A DNA stretch of 5,229 bases, from positions 1-5,229 of the forward strand of contig DMMK01000010.1 of assembly GCA_003453085.1 (NCBI GenBank). The letters are read 5' to 3'. Under the pieces are notes generated by a model. It searched no databases, was not told where the DNA came from, and saw only the letters and a program-made list of their open reading frames with translations. This stretch comes from Verrucomicrobiales bacterium. GTDB lineage: Bacteria; Verrucomicrobiota; Verrucomicrobiia; Verrucomicrobiales; Verrucomicrobiaceae. Below, piece after piece: positions 1 through 5,229 of the stretch; within the stretch, counting starts at the first letter, position 1; the number at the start of each line of letters is the position of its first letter. A program made the translations under genes and the position numbers.

Positions 1-1137
1 CGTGTATAACAGGTTGTGGGCCGGATACTGCGCAAAGTAGAGAAGGTGGGGGGCGGCGACGATGTGCAGCACATCTGTGGCACCCCAGAGATCCGGCCCC
101 ACCCAGCGGTGAAAGAAGGGAGAGGCCAGCCAGCAGGCCCCAAGGACAGCAAACATGCTGAAGGAGGCGGCCCAGCGGGAGCAGCGGAGAAACATCTCTC
201 GCAGCCGCACATCGTCGCCTGCGCCATGCAACTGGCTGAAGACCGACATCACCGGCCCGCCAAAGATAGCCCCCACCATGTCCTGGATGATGGTGATCAG
301 ACGCATGCCGATGGAATACAGCGGCACGGCGGACAGCCCGCTCACCCGGTCCACGACCACGGGGTTGAGATTGCCCCGCAGGGACTCACCGATCATCAGG
401 ATGCTGATGGAGCGGGCATACCGGAGCATGTTCCGGCGCAGGTCTTTGACCTCGGCCGTTTCGGCGGTGGGAACGTGGGTGGGCACCAGCGGTGCGGCAA
501 AGCGGTAGAGCAGGAAGAGTTCCACCCCCTCCATCAGGATCTGTACCACCGCCACGCCCACGATGGAGGGGCTGTGGGCCAGCAGCCAGATCAGGAAGCC
601 AGCCTGCAGCAGTGAACGGATGATGGAGGCCTGGGCAATGAGATCGTAGCGCCCGTTGGCCCGCAGAAACACCACGGGAATGCGGAAGCGGAACCGCAGC
701 ACCAGCATGAGACAGACCAGGAGCAGGGCGAGCTGGAAGTCATCATGCCGTGCACCTGAGACCGTCAGCCCGGAAAGCAGCACGATGACAGGCGTGAGGA
801 TCAGCAGCAGGCCGGCGATGTATCGAAAATACTGCCTCACGGTGGTGAAAATGAGACCCTGCTGGTCCACATTGCCCACACCGACCGCCATCCCCAAAAA
901 ACGCGAAGCCGAAAAGGTGATGCCCATCTCCAGCAGCGCACCATAACCCGAAATGGAGGTGACGAGCACCCAGAGGCCGTAGCCTTCAACCTTCAGGGAC
1001 TTGACCATCGCCGGCGTGATCACCAGGGTGATCGCCACCTTGAGGATCAAATCCAGAACGTTGATGCCCGATCCACGAAACAATCTGCTTTCAGAGAACC
1101 TTCGTTTGGGCGTTTCAGCGTTCGGTTCGGTGGCCAC
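1..1137 (-). CDS. Wzx-like polysaccharide flippase (MOP superfamily), 3' end cut off by the window
   Basis: This gene encodes an inner-membrane protein of the oligosaccharide/polysaccharide flippase type, which moves lipid-linked glycan units from the cytoplasmic to the periplasmic leaflet. The frame is open from a GTG at 1137 to the window edge, giving 379 residues with no stop; family members are usually about 420-500 residues, so the C-terminal end is missing. After a short charged, cytoplasmic-looking N-terminus (residues 1-22) come repeated hydrophobic stretches, at about 27-46, 55-75, 106-126, 135-148, 170-188, 192-212, 280-300 and 322-340. Residues 51-73 (EGYGLWVLVTSISGYGALLE, then MGI) match the signature loop and helix 2 of Wzx/RfbX proteins. 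The GTG is one base after the TAG of the toroid gene, with no clear Shine-Dalgarno sequence, so translational coupling is likely. The flippase class is well supported; the glycan carried is unknown. MurJ is less likely given the context. Confidence 0.85.
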   Translation of the reverse strand, partial: MATEPNAETPKRRFSESRLFRGSGINVLDLILKVAITLVITPAMVKSLKVEGYGLWVLVTSISGYGALLEMGITFSASRFLGMAVGVGNVDQQGLIFTTVRQYFRYIAGLLLILTPVIVLLSGLTVSGARHDDFQLALLLVCLMLVLRFRFRIPVVFLRANGRYDLIAQASIIRSLLQAGFLIWLLAHSPSIVGVAVVQILMEGVELFLLYRFAAPLVPTHVPTAETAEVKDLRRNMLRYARSISILMIGESLRGNLNPVVVDRVSGLSAVPLYSIGMRLITIIQDMVGAIFGGPVMSVFSQLHGAGDDVRLREMFLRCSRWAASFSMFAVLGACWLASPFFHRWVGPDLWGATDVLHIVAAPHLLYFAQYPAHNLLYT

Positions 1138-1138
1138 T

Positions 1139-2350
1139 CTAGGTCTTTGAGGGTGAGGGGGATACGTTTTTTATATCACCCTCCAAAGTGCAAGCATCAA
1201 TGAGAAACTTGCAGGCCCAGTTAATAAGCTGGAAGCGACAGTAGTCCCCGCTCACAGGCAGGGAACCCTTCACCCCGCCACTGAGTGGGGAGTCCCCGTC
1301 TCCAACGTGGAGCGTGCGGCGCACATACTGGTTGGCCATCTCGGCCGCTTTCAGGTATTCCGTGCGTCCGGTGTCCTGGTAGAGCATCAGCCAGCAGATC
1401 GCCGTCTGGGACAGGCCGGTGAGGCAGATCCAGGGCACGGCAGACTTCCAGTTCGCATCCAGTCGCCCAGGCAGCGCCCCTTCAGGCGTGAGGGTGGTGA
1501 GAAGGGCATCGGCCGTCTGCACAGCGGCTGCCAGTAGGGCGGGATCGCCGGAAAAGCGGTAACCTTCGAGAATGCCGCGAAGCGTGTAGGCGATCGTGTG
1601 GGTCAGCGGCGATTCTTCGTCTCCGCCCAGGCCACAGTTGTGATACCAGCCATTTTCCTTCTGGTGGGAGATGGCCCAGCGGATATTGCGCAGTCCTGCC
1701 TCGCCATACGATGCCTCGCCCGAGACTCGTGAAGCCTCCAGGAGGCCCCAGGCGACATGGGTTTCCCAGACGTGGTCGCCAGGGGTGGCAAACGGATTTG
1801 GATGCCGCCAGGCCCCGTCAGCGTCTTGCACACTCATCAGCCACTGGGCGGCACGATGCATGGAGGTCATGTAGGGTTCTCCAAAGGCCGCTGCTGCTGC
1901 GGCGAGGCCCTGGAGGATTTGACCCGTGTCAAAAACCACCGGCGCGACCACCGCAGAGTGCATGTGGCTTCCCCGGAAGGCCCCATCGGGCATCTGGATG
2001 GAAATCAGCCAGTCCATCATCCGCCGGGCAGCCTCGGCCAGCTGGGGGCAGTTCCGCCGTTTGGCATGCTCCAGCAGGGTCGGGATGATGTAACCGGTGG
2101 TTTCGGGATAGGAGGCTGCCCAGCCTGTGACCAGACTGTAATGGCGGGCCACTCCCCCATCGGCGGAGGCAGAGTTTTTTTGCGCAAGCAGGATCCACTT
2201 CAGGCAGGCTTCGACAGCGCGGTCCGAGCCCGGATCCTCCTGCAGACCGTGGACAAGATCCCGGAAAGTTTCCCGCTGGGCTTCCCAGGGAACCATCCAT
2301 CGGGAACTTTTTTTGAAAATGAATTTAGCGGTCTTTTTAAGCGCTTGCAT
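1139..2350 (-). CDS. Alpha/alpha-toroid protein (terpene-cyclase/prenyltransferase-like fold), probable glycan-cluster enzyme
   Basis: The product is a 403-residue protein with no signal peptide or membrane helix, so probably cytoplasmic. It is built from repeated helix pairs with turn motifs at residues 117-127 (SIQMPDGAFRG), 173-181 (SVQDADGAW, a clean QxxDGxW), 228-236 (SHQKENGWY) and 287-295 (LTPEGALPG). These are typical of alpha/alpha toroids such as squalene cyclases, prenyltransferases, glucuronyl C5-epimerase C-terminal domains and unsaturated glucuronyl hydrolases. Residues 76-92 (GWAASYPETTGYIIPTL) form a conserved-looking, possibly active-site stretch. I do not see the DxDD motif of class II terpene cyclases, so terpene cyclisation is not supported. 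Its place between a methyltransferase and a flippase points to uronic acid or other polysaccharide chemistry, but that is inference. The ATG start has GAAAGG 8 nt upstream. A poly-alanine run lies at residues 150-155. The fold call is good; the reaction is unknown. Confidence 0.82.
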   Translation of the reverse strand: MQALKKTAKFIFKKSSRWMVPWEAQRETFRDLVHGLQEDPGSDRAVEACLKWILLAQKNSASADGGVARHYSLVTGWAASYPETTGYIIPTLLEHAKRRNCPQLAEAARRMMDWLISIQMPDGAFRGSHMHSAVVAPVVFDTGQILQGLAAAAAAFGEPYMTSMHRAAQWLMSVQDADGAWRHPNPFATPGDHVWETHVAWGLLEASRVSGEASYGEAGLRNIRWAISHQKENGWYHNCGLGGDEESPLTHTIAYTLRGILEGYRFSGDPALLAAAVQTADALLTTLTPEGALPGRLDANWKSAVPWICLTGLSQTAICWLMLYQDTGRTEYLKAAEMANQYVRRTLHVGDGDSPLSGGVKGSLPVSGDYCRFQLINWACKFLIDACTLEGDIKNVSPSPSKT

Positions 2351-2358
2351 GTGTCTTG

Positions 2359-2364
2359 CCTTTC
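2359..2364 (-). promoter_or_regulatory. Ribosome binding site of the toroid gene
   Basis: GAAAGG on the minus strand ends 8 nt before the ATG at 2350, inside the 33-nt gap between the methyltransferase stop and the toroid start. It supports that start and suggests independent re-initiation within one transcript, in contrast to the flippase gene, which begins one base after the toroid stop without a clear site of its own. Confidence 0.55.
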
Positions 2365-2383
2365 AGAAGGGGTGCGCCGGTTC

Positions 2384-3757
2384 TCAGTGCGCTTTTCGTT
2401 CGCCTACCCAGGCCAGGAACAGACCGTCAGTTCCTGAAATCCCGCCGTGATCAATTTGGTCGAGGACCTTCACGCGGAAGCCGTGGTCCTCCATCCAGCC
2501 GGTCATGGTCTCTTTGCCAAACCACTGTTCCCAGTCGCAAATCTGTAGGCTGCCCAGCTTTCGGACATCCTTGTCGAGGATCAGCAGGCGGCCCGTGGGG
2601 CTGGTGATGCGGCTCAGCTCCCGGACTCCTGCCTGGATGTTCACGGCGTGCTCCAGCGCCTCCACACAAAAGACCAGATCCGCGAGGCCATCTGGCAGGC
2701 CGTTGTTCAGCAGAGTGCCAGGGCTGGCGTGAATGCTGGCGGGCAGCTCTCCCAGCATGGTGGTGGAAAGGTCCACGGCGTAGGCTTCGATCTCGGGATG
2801 CCGTTCCTTGAGCAGCTTGATGAAACGTCCTTTGCCACAGCCAATGTCAGCAACGACTTTGGGCCGGTATTGGGCCACCAGATCATCCACGATCTTAAAG
2901 CGCCCGTCATCGGCCGCGATCTGGGTGGGGAACCTTGGAGCTGTGGCCTCAAAGGTGCAGACGACTCGGTCACGCAGGGTCTCGAGAAAGGTCGCTGCCC
3001 GCATCAGTGGGGAAAAGCCGCCCTTTTCAGCAGGCGTGGTGCGAAAGAAATTCTTGTGAGCCTTGGATTGCAGAAAGGCCCCATAGGCCGCTTCACCGGC
3101 TTTCAGATCTCCGGCCATGAACCAGGCCGAGGCCATTTCCAGCAGACCTGTCAAGCAGAGCCGCTCCGAGCGGGCAGACTCTGGAAATGTGCCCTTCGCG
3201 GACTGATGAGCGGCGGCCAGTTGAAGCAGGTCTTCTGCCGCCGCTCGTTTACCCTGGGCGAGCAAAAGCTTGATGCCGCGACCCAACTGCTGCGAAGGCA
3301 ACTGGCCAGAGCGCCAGGCTGCTCCGAGGGAAGCTGCCAGTTCACCGCCAGGGTGGAGGGTGTCTTCAGCGGCTATCCGTTCACGGACTTGCTGTAGGAC
3401 ATCCCCCTGACGGAGGATCTCCAGTTTGAAGGAGGCAGTCAGCAATTCGCTCTCGGGAACGGTGTGAGGCAGGGTTTTCAAACCCCAGGGCTCGTGTTGC
3501 TGTAGAAGGTGAGCCCCAACAGTCAGGGCGCTTTCACGTTCACCCCACCAAACCAGGAGAGGCATCAGCCGCAACAGGGTGGCCGCATCGCCTGCCGAAA
3601 GATTTGGGGAGGCCTGAATCTGCGGCATGGAATCTCGATAGATCCTCATGGCGGCCTCAAAAACATCCACCGAAGGTGAGCTTTTGGGGTAACTCAGCCA
3701 GTGTTTAGACCTTAACAGCTGAAGCCAGTTATTAAGTTTAAAATACTTAGCGATCAC
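2384..3757 (-). CDS. Class I SAM-dependent methyltransferase with a helical N-terminal half
   Basis: The protein has 457 residues and two parts. The C-terminal part (about 285-455) is a Rossmann-fold methyltransferase. It shows motif I at 301-312 (VVADIGCGKGRF, the SAM-binding glycine loop), the acidic end of strand 2 at D329 (AYAVDLS), motif II at 359-370 (ADLVFCVEALEH, as in UbiE-like methyltransferases) and a strand near 391-397 (LLILDKD). The N-terminal part (about 40-235) is all-helical, with alanine- and leucine-rich helices, and resembles TPR or alpha/alpha-toroid repeats. It probably binds the substrate or partner. The gene is first in a three-gene run with the toroid protein and a flippase, so methylation of a glycan is plausible but unproven. 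The annotated start is GTG with a poor ribosome site. An ATG at codon 37 (3649) has GAGG 5 nt upstream and would give 421 residues; codons before it are only about 41% GC, so the shorter form is credible. Confidence 0.88.
   Translation of the reverse strand: MIAKYFKLNNWLQLLRSKHWLSYPKSSPSVDVFEAAMRIYRDSMPQIQASPNLSAGDAATLLRLMPLLVWWGERESALTVGAHLLQQHEPWGLKTLPHTVPESELLTASFKLEILRQGDVLQQVRERIAAEDTLHPGGELAASLGAAWRSGQLPSQQLGRGIKLLLAQGKRAAAEDLLQLAAAHQSAKGTFPESARSERLCLTGLLEMASAWFMAGDLKAGEAAYGAFLQSKAHKNFFRTTPAEKGGFSPLMRAATFLETLRDRVVCTFEATAPRFPTQIAADDGRFKIVDDLVAQYRPKVVADIGCGKGRFIKLLKERHPEIEAYAVDLSTTMLGELPASIHASPGTLLNNGLPDGLADLVFCVEALEHAVNIQAGVRELSRITSPTGRLLILDKDVRKLGSLQICDWEQWFGKETMTGWMEDHGFRVKVLDQIDHGGISGTDGLFLAWVGERKAH
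3655..3658 (-). promoter_or_regulatory. Possible ribosome binding site for an internal ATG start of the methyltransferase
   Basis: GAGG on the minus strand lies 5 nt before the ATG at 3649, which is codon 37 of the longer methyltransferase frame. The GTG at 3757 has only the weak AAAGA in front of it. If this site is the real one, the protein loses a 36-residue, AT-rich-coded N-terminal extension. It may equally be a chance match in coding sequence. Confidence 0.3.
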
Positions 3758-3760
3758 AGA

Positions 3761-3770
3761 TCTTTAAAGA
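3761..3770. repeat. 10-bp perfect palindrome next to the methyltransferase GTG
   Basis: TCTTTAAAGA reads the same on both strands and ends 3 nt before the GTG at 3757. On the minus strand its AAAGA half could act as a weak ribosome site; alternatively it could be a small operator. In AT-rich DNA a 10-bp palindrome can arise by chance, so a function is not established. Confidence 0.3.
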
Positions 3771-3814
3771 AAAATATTAGCCAAGTTTGATTGGGTGACT
3801 GGCTCTGACTTTGT

Positions 3815-3843
3815 AGGATAACGGAAAATGTGGCGTTATGCAA
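3815..3843 (-). promoter_or_regulatory. Weak sigma-70-like promoter candidate for the glycan cluster
   Basis: On the minus strand TTGCAT (3843-3838) is followed after exactly 17 nt by TATCCT (3820-3815). The match to TTGACA is 3 of 6 and to TATAAT 4 of 6, so only the spacing is good. Transcription would begin near 3808 and leave a leader of about 50 nt before the GTG at 3757. Such a match is easily found by chance in AT-rich sequence. Confidence 0.22.
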
Positions 3844-4018
3844 ATAATTAATAATTCGCTAAAAGGGAAATCTTTATGTCTGGCGCTGGCTGATGCTCTA
3901 TGGAATGGCCTGAATTCAAGGTTGCGAATGAGGTCGAGAAATAAGAGTTACCTTTAGTTAGATGAAACTCCTCGGCCCATGGATGGCCAGAGAGAGTTGT
4001 ACAATGCCTGTTTTAAGA

Positions 4019-4062
4019 AGTGAGTGGTCAGGAGTCTCTTACCGACTCACTACAAAATAGTG
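4019..4062. repeat. Overlapping short inverted repeats (alternative hairpins)
   Basis: Three stems share bases. AGTGAGT (4019-4025) pairs with ACTCACT (4045-4051), 7 bp with a 19-nt loop. GAGTC (4032-4036) pairs with GACTC (4044-4048), 5 bp with a 7-nt loop. CACTA (4048-4052) pairs with TAGTG (4058-4062), 5 bp with a 5-nt loop. The first excludes the other two, and the second and third share base 4048. There is no T-tract after them, so an intrinsic terminator is unlikely. The element lies 115-158 nt upstream of the cupin ATG and could be transcribed leader or operator sequence. Confidence 0.35.
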
Positions 4063-4116
4063 CTACTCTCGTGCAGCTTGCAATCCATGATTTCAAGAGA
4101 CGTTTTGATCACAGGG

Positions 4117-4126
4117 CAAAATTTTG
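4117..4126. repeat. 10-bp perfect palindrome upstream of the cupin gene
   Basis: CAAAATTTTG is self-complementary. Its left half also pairs with TTTTG at 4103-4107 across 9 nt. It lies about 50 nt before the cupin ATG, where an operator would be well placed, but nothing more supports a regulatory role. Confidence 0.25.
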
Positions 4127-4176
4127 AAGGAAAGCATGTTCACTTGTGAAATGAATTCTGTGTTTCACCCTGCGTT

Positions 4177-4530
4177 ATGTCCTCGCCCCGCTACGCAGTC
4201 GCCCAGTTGGATGAAATTCCTCCAACACCCTGTCCCTGTGGGCAGGCCAGGAGGGCCTTCAATGAGCCTTGGAATACCCTGGCCACCGTGCATCTGACGG
4301 ACATCCATGCGGATGCCAAGCTGCACTACCACCAGAAGATGACCGAGATTTACATCGTCCTGGAGGGCGAGGGCTATCTGGAACTGGATGGTGAGCGCAT
4401 CCCGTTGAAGCCGATGACCTCCGTGATGATCCGCCCGGGCTGCGTCCACCGTGCGGTGGGGAATCTGCGCATCATCAATGTGCCCATGCCGCCCTTTGAT
4501 CCGGCGGATGAATTTGAAGTGGAAGGTTAA
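4177..4530 (+). CDS. Small single-domain cupin protein, metal-binding
   Basis: This 117-residue cytoplasmic protein is a complete one-domain cupin beta-barrel. Motif 1 is at residues 50-66 (HYHQKMTEIYIVLEGEG), giving H50, H52 and E57. Motif 2 is at 86-95 (RPGCVHRAVG then N at position 95 in the RPGxxHxxxGN arrangement), giving H91. These are the usual 3-His/1-Glu metal ligands, so a bound Fe, Mn, Ni or Zn is expected. Cupins of this size include isomerases, dioxygenases and sugar-binding regulators; the reaction cannot be assigned. A CPCG stretch at residues 19-22 precedes the barrel. The ATG is the first start after an in-frame TGA about 30 nt upstream, and no Shine-Dalgarno sequence precedes it. 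The gene stands alone on this strand, divergent from the glycan cluster and convergent with the membrane-anchored protein gene; the two stops overlap in TTAA at 4527-4530. Confidence 0.9.
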   Translation: MSSPRYAVAQLDEIPPTPCPCGQARRAFNEPWNTLATVHLTDIHADAKLHYHQKMTEIYIVLEGEGYLELDGERIPLKPMTSVMIRPGCVHRAVGNLRIINVPMPPFDPADEFEVEG

Positions 4531-5126
4531 CGGCGCAGTCCCTGGAGGCGGGACTGCATGTCCTCTAGCACCGGGGCGAGTTCCATCTTGGCCTTGGTGG
4601 AGGCATTGCGGAGAAAGAAGATGGGGTCTTCCTGGATCATGCTGTCCATGAACTCGCGGTCTTGTTCCGAGAGGCGGTCGCCTTCCTGGGCGCCGCTGCG
4701 CAGGTTTTTCATGTCGCCGCGCATCCGGGTGATGAGGCGTTTGCGCTCCTCTTCGGGGATGGCTTTCAGGCCTCGTTCCAGACGGTCGAGGTAGGGGTCC
4801 ACGGTGCGGTTGACGTATTCCTTTTGCTCGTCCTCGGTGAGGGAGGCAAAGAACTTGTCCACCACCGCCTGATCGTCTTCACGTAGCCTCCTTTTATGCT
4901 GCGCATCCAGGCGGTTGAGGTGGGTGATGACAAGGTTCAGATGCGGCTGGCGGGATTCGCGGCTGCCTTTGGCGTCCCCCTTCAGCCAGGGGCTGGCCTC
5001 CATGAGGGCGGTGACTTTTTCCGGCCAGGAGACGAGGTGGTCCGTTTGCTGCATGACCAGGGCGACGCCGCACCAGATCAGCAGCAGGGCGGCGGCGGCG
5101 ATGAGCCAGATGCGCGAACGTTTCAT
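4527..5126 (-). CDS. Membrane-anchored hypothetical protein with charged helical domain
   Basis: I do not recognise a characterised family. The 199-residue product begins with MKRSR and then a hydrophobic segment at residues 7-25 (WLIAAAALLLIWCGVALVM), which fits an uncleaved anchor placing the rest in the periplasm. C19 is followed by G but the preceding residues are not a convincing lipobox. Residues 60-199 are strongly charged and predicted helical, with a stretch at 93-142 (FFASLTEDEQKEYV, then PEEERKRLITRMRGDM) that suggests helical hairpins as seen in small periplasmic proteins, and there are no cysteines beyond C19. The ATG overlaps the stop of the upstream gene in ATGA, so translation is probably coupled and the two likely act together. 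Its last codons form one arm of a perfect hairpin shared with the end of the cupin gene. Function unknown; the reading frame itself is well supported. Confidence 0.82.
   Translation of the reverse strand: MKRSRIWLIAAAALLLIWCGVALVMQQTDHLVSWPEKVTALMEASPWLKGDAKGSRESRQPHLNLVITHLNRLDAQHKRRLREDDQAVVDKFFASLTEDEQKEYVNRTVDPYLDRLERGLKAIPEEERKRLITRMRGDMKNLRSGAQEGDRLSEQDREFMDSMIQEDPIFFLRNASTKAKMELAPVLEDMQSRLQGLRR
4535..4557. terminator. Perfect 8-bp hairpin at the convergent junction, possible weak terminator
   Basis: GCAGTCCC (4535-4542) and GGGACTGC (4550-4557) are exact reverse complements around a 7-nt loop. The stem begins 4 nt after the cupin stop and lies inside the last codons of the convergent membrane-anchored protein gene. 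Neither strand shows a proper T-tract after the stem, so a classical intrinsic terminator is doubtful. It could still slow polymerase or protect the 3' end of the cupin mRNA. Confidence 0.4.
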
Positions 5127-5229
5127 GACTTGGGCCGGAAGCGCTTGGAGACGATGCTCATGAATTCACCAGCCTCCTCCACCCGCAGCTTTTGCGTGAT
5201 GAGGCAATACACTCCGCCGGCTACGGCGA
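5123..5229 (-). CDS. C-terminal 34 residues of an upstream gene, probably a membrane protein
   Basis: An open frame enters from the right edge and stops with TGA at 5125-5123, overlapping the next gene's ATG by 4 bases (ATGA). The visible tail starts with a small hydrophobic stretch (AVAGGVYCLIT) followed by a charged helical end (KLRVEEAGEFMSIVSKRFRP). This pattern, a last membrane helix and a basic cytoplasmic tail, resembles the ends of MurJ/Wzx-type flippases, but 34 residues are too few to be sure. The tight overlap with the downstream gene and GC-rich codon use support real coding. Product identity is a guess only. Confidence 0.6.
   Translation of the reverse strand, partial: AVAGGVYCLITQKLRVEEAGEFMSIVSKRFRPKS

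Larger units (their letters stand above)
3758..4176. other. AT-rich intergenic region between divergent transcription units
   Basis: About 420 nt with no convincing gene. Counted by eye, 3781-4140 is about 42% GC, against roughly 60% or more in the flanking genes. Frames here are short: the longest plus-strand ATG frame fully inside is 39 codons (3838-3957), without a ribosome site. The region should hold the promoters of both the leftward glycan cluster and the rightward cupin gene. It contains perfect palindromes at 3761-3770 (TCTTTAAAGA), 3997-4004 (TTGTACAA) and 4117-4126 (CAAAATTTTG), plus overlapping inverted repeats at 4019-4062. No tRNA, insertion sequence or riboswitch that I can recognise is present. 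Confidence 0.6.

Noticed and set aside
16..615. Long plus-strand frame of 199 codons opposite the flippase gene
   Set aside because: The minus strand carries a clear flippase with membrane helices and family motifs; the plus-strand product is rich in His, Gly, Asp and Gln with no domain, as expected of an antisense shadow in GC-rich DNA.
1890..1915. GC-rich GCTGCTGCTGCGGCG-like run as a simple repeat
   Set aside because: It encodes the poly-alanine run (residues 150-155) inside the toroid gene and is short and imperfect, so it is ordinary coding sequence.
1757..2437. Plus-strand frame of 226 codons opposite the toroid gene
   Set aside because: It overlaps the well-supported toroid gene and runs across the gap into the methyltransferase gene; its translation is low-complexity and has no recognisable motif.
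2648..3397. Plus-strand frame of 249 codons opposite the methyltransferase
   Set aside because: The opposite strand encodes clear SAM-binding motifs; this frame has none and no ribosome site.
3870..3945. Possible tRNA-like stretch in the intergenic region
   Set aside because: No acceptor stem pairing and no GTTCGAATC-type T-loop could be found.
3838..3957. 39-codon plus-strand frame in the intergenic region
   Set aside because: No ribosome site, no hydrophobic or recognisable pattern, and a length expected by chance.
4165..4449. Minus-strand frame of 94 codons opposite the cupin
   Set aside because: Shadow of the cupin gene, whose metal-binding motifs prove the plus-strand frame.

Overview
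The window is GC-rich (coding parts roughly 60% GC) and has the look of a Gram-negative environmental bacterium. Verrucomicrobiota, or a neighbour such as Planctomycetota, is my best guess from the style of the cupin and of the small membrane-anchored protein. That placement is inference from family resemblance; no marker gene is present to prove it.

Left half, minus strand (3757 down to 1): a tight three-gene cluster that looks like part of a cell-surface or exopolysaccharide locus. In transcription order it holds a 457-residue protein with a helical N-terminal half and a class I SAM-dependent methyltransferase C-terminal half; a 403-residue alpha/alpha-toroid protein with QxxDGxW-type repeats; and a Wzx-like polysaccharide flippase that runs off the left edge after 379 residues. 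Gaps are 33 nt and 1 nt, so the three are very likely one operon. A plausible reading is that the first two modify a lipid-linked or nascent glycan and the third moves it across the inner membrane. The substrates cannot be read from sequence.

Middle (3758-4176): about 420 nt without a convincing gene, at about 42% GC, separating the divergent minus-strand cluster from a plus-strand gene. It holds short palindromes, a set of overlapping inverted repeats and a weak candidate promoter for the glycan cluster.

Right part: a plus-strand, single-domain cupin (4177-4530) with a complete metal-binding motif meets a minus-strand gene tail to tail. The two stop codons share the TTAA at 4527-4530, and a perfect 8-bp hairpin lies just past the cupin stop. 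The minus-strand gene (5126-4527) encodes a 199-residue protein with one N-terminal membrane anchor and a charged helical domain. It overlaps by ATGA the end of another gene that enters from the right edge, of which only 34 C-terminal residues are visible.

The most interesting points are the toroid protein as an unassigned glycan-acting enzyme, an apparent resemblance between that protein and the helical N-terminal half of the neighbouring methyltransferase, and the unclear translation start of the cupin. No mobile element, CRISPR array, rRNA or tRNA was seen.
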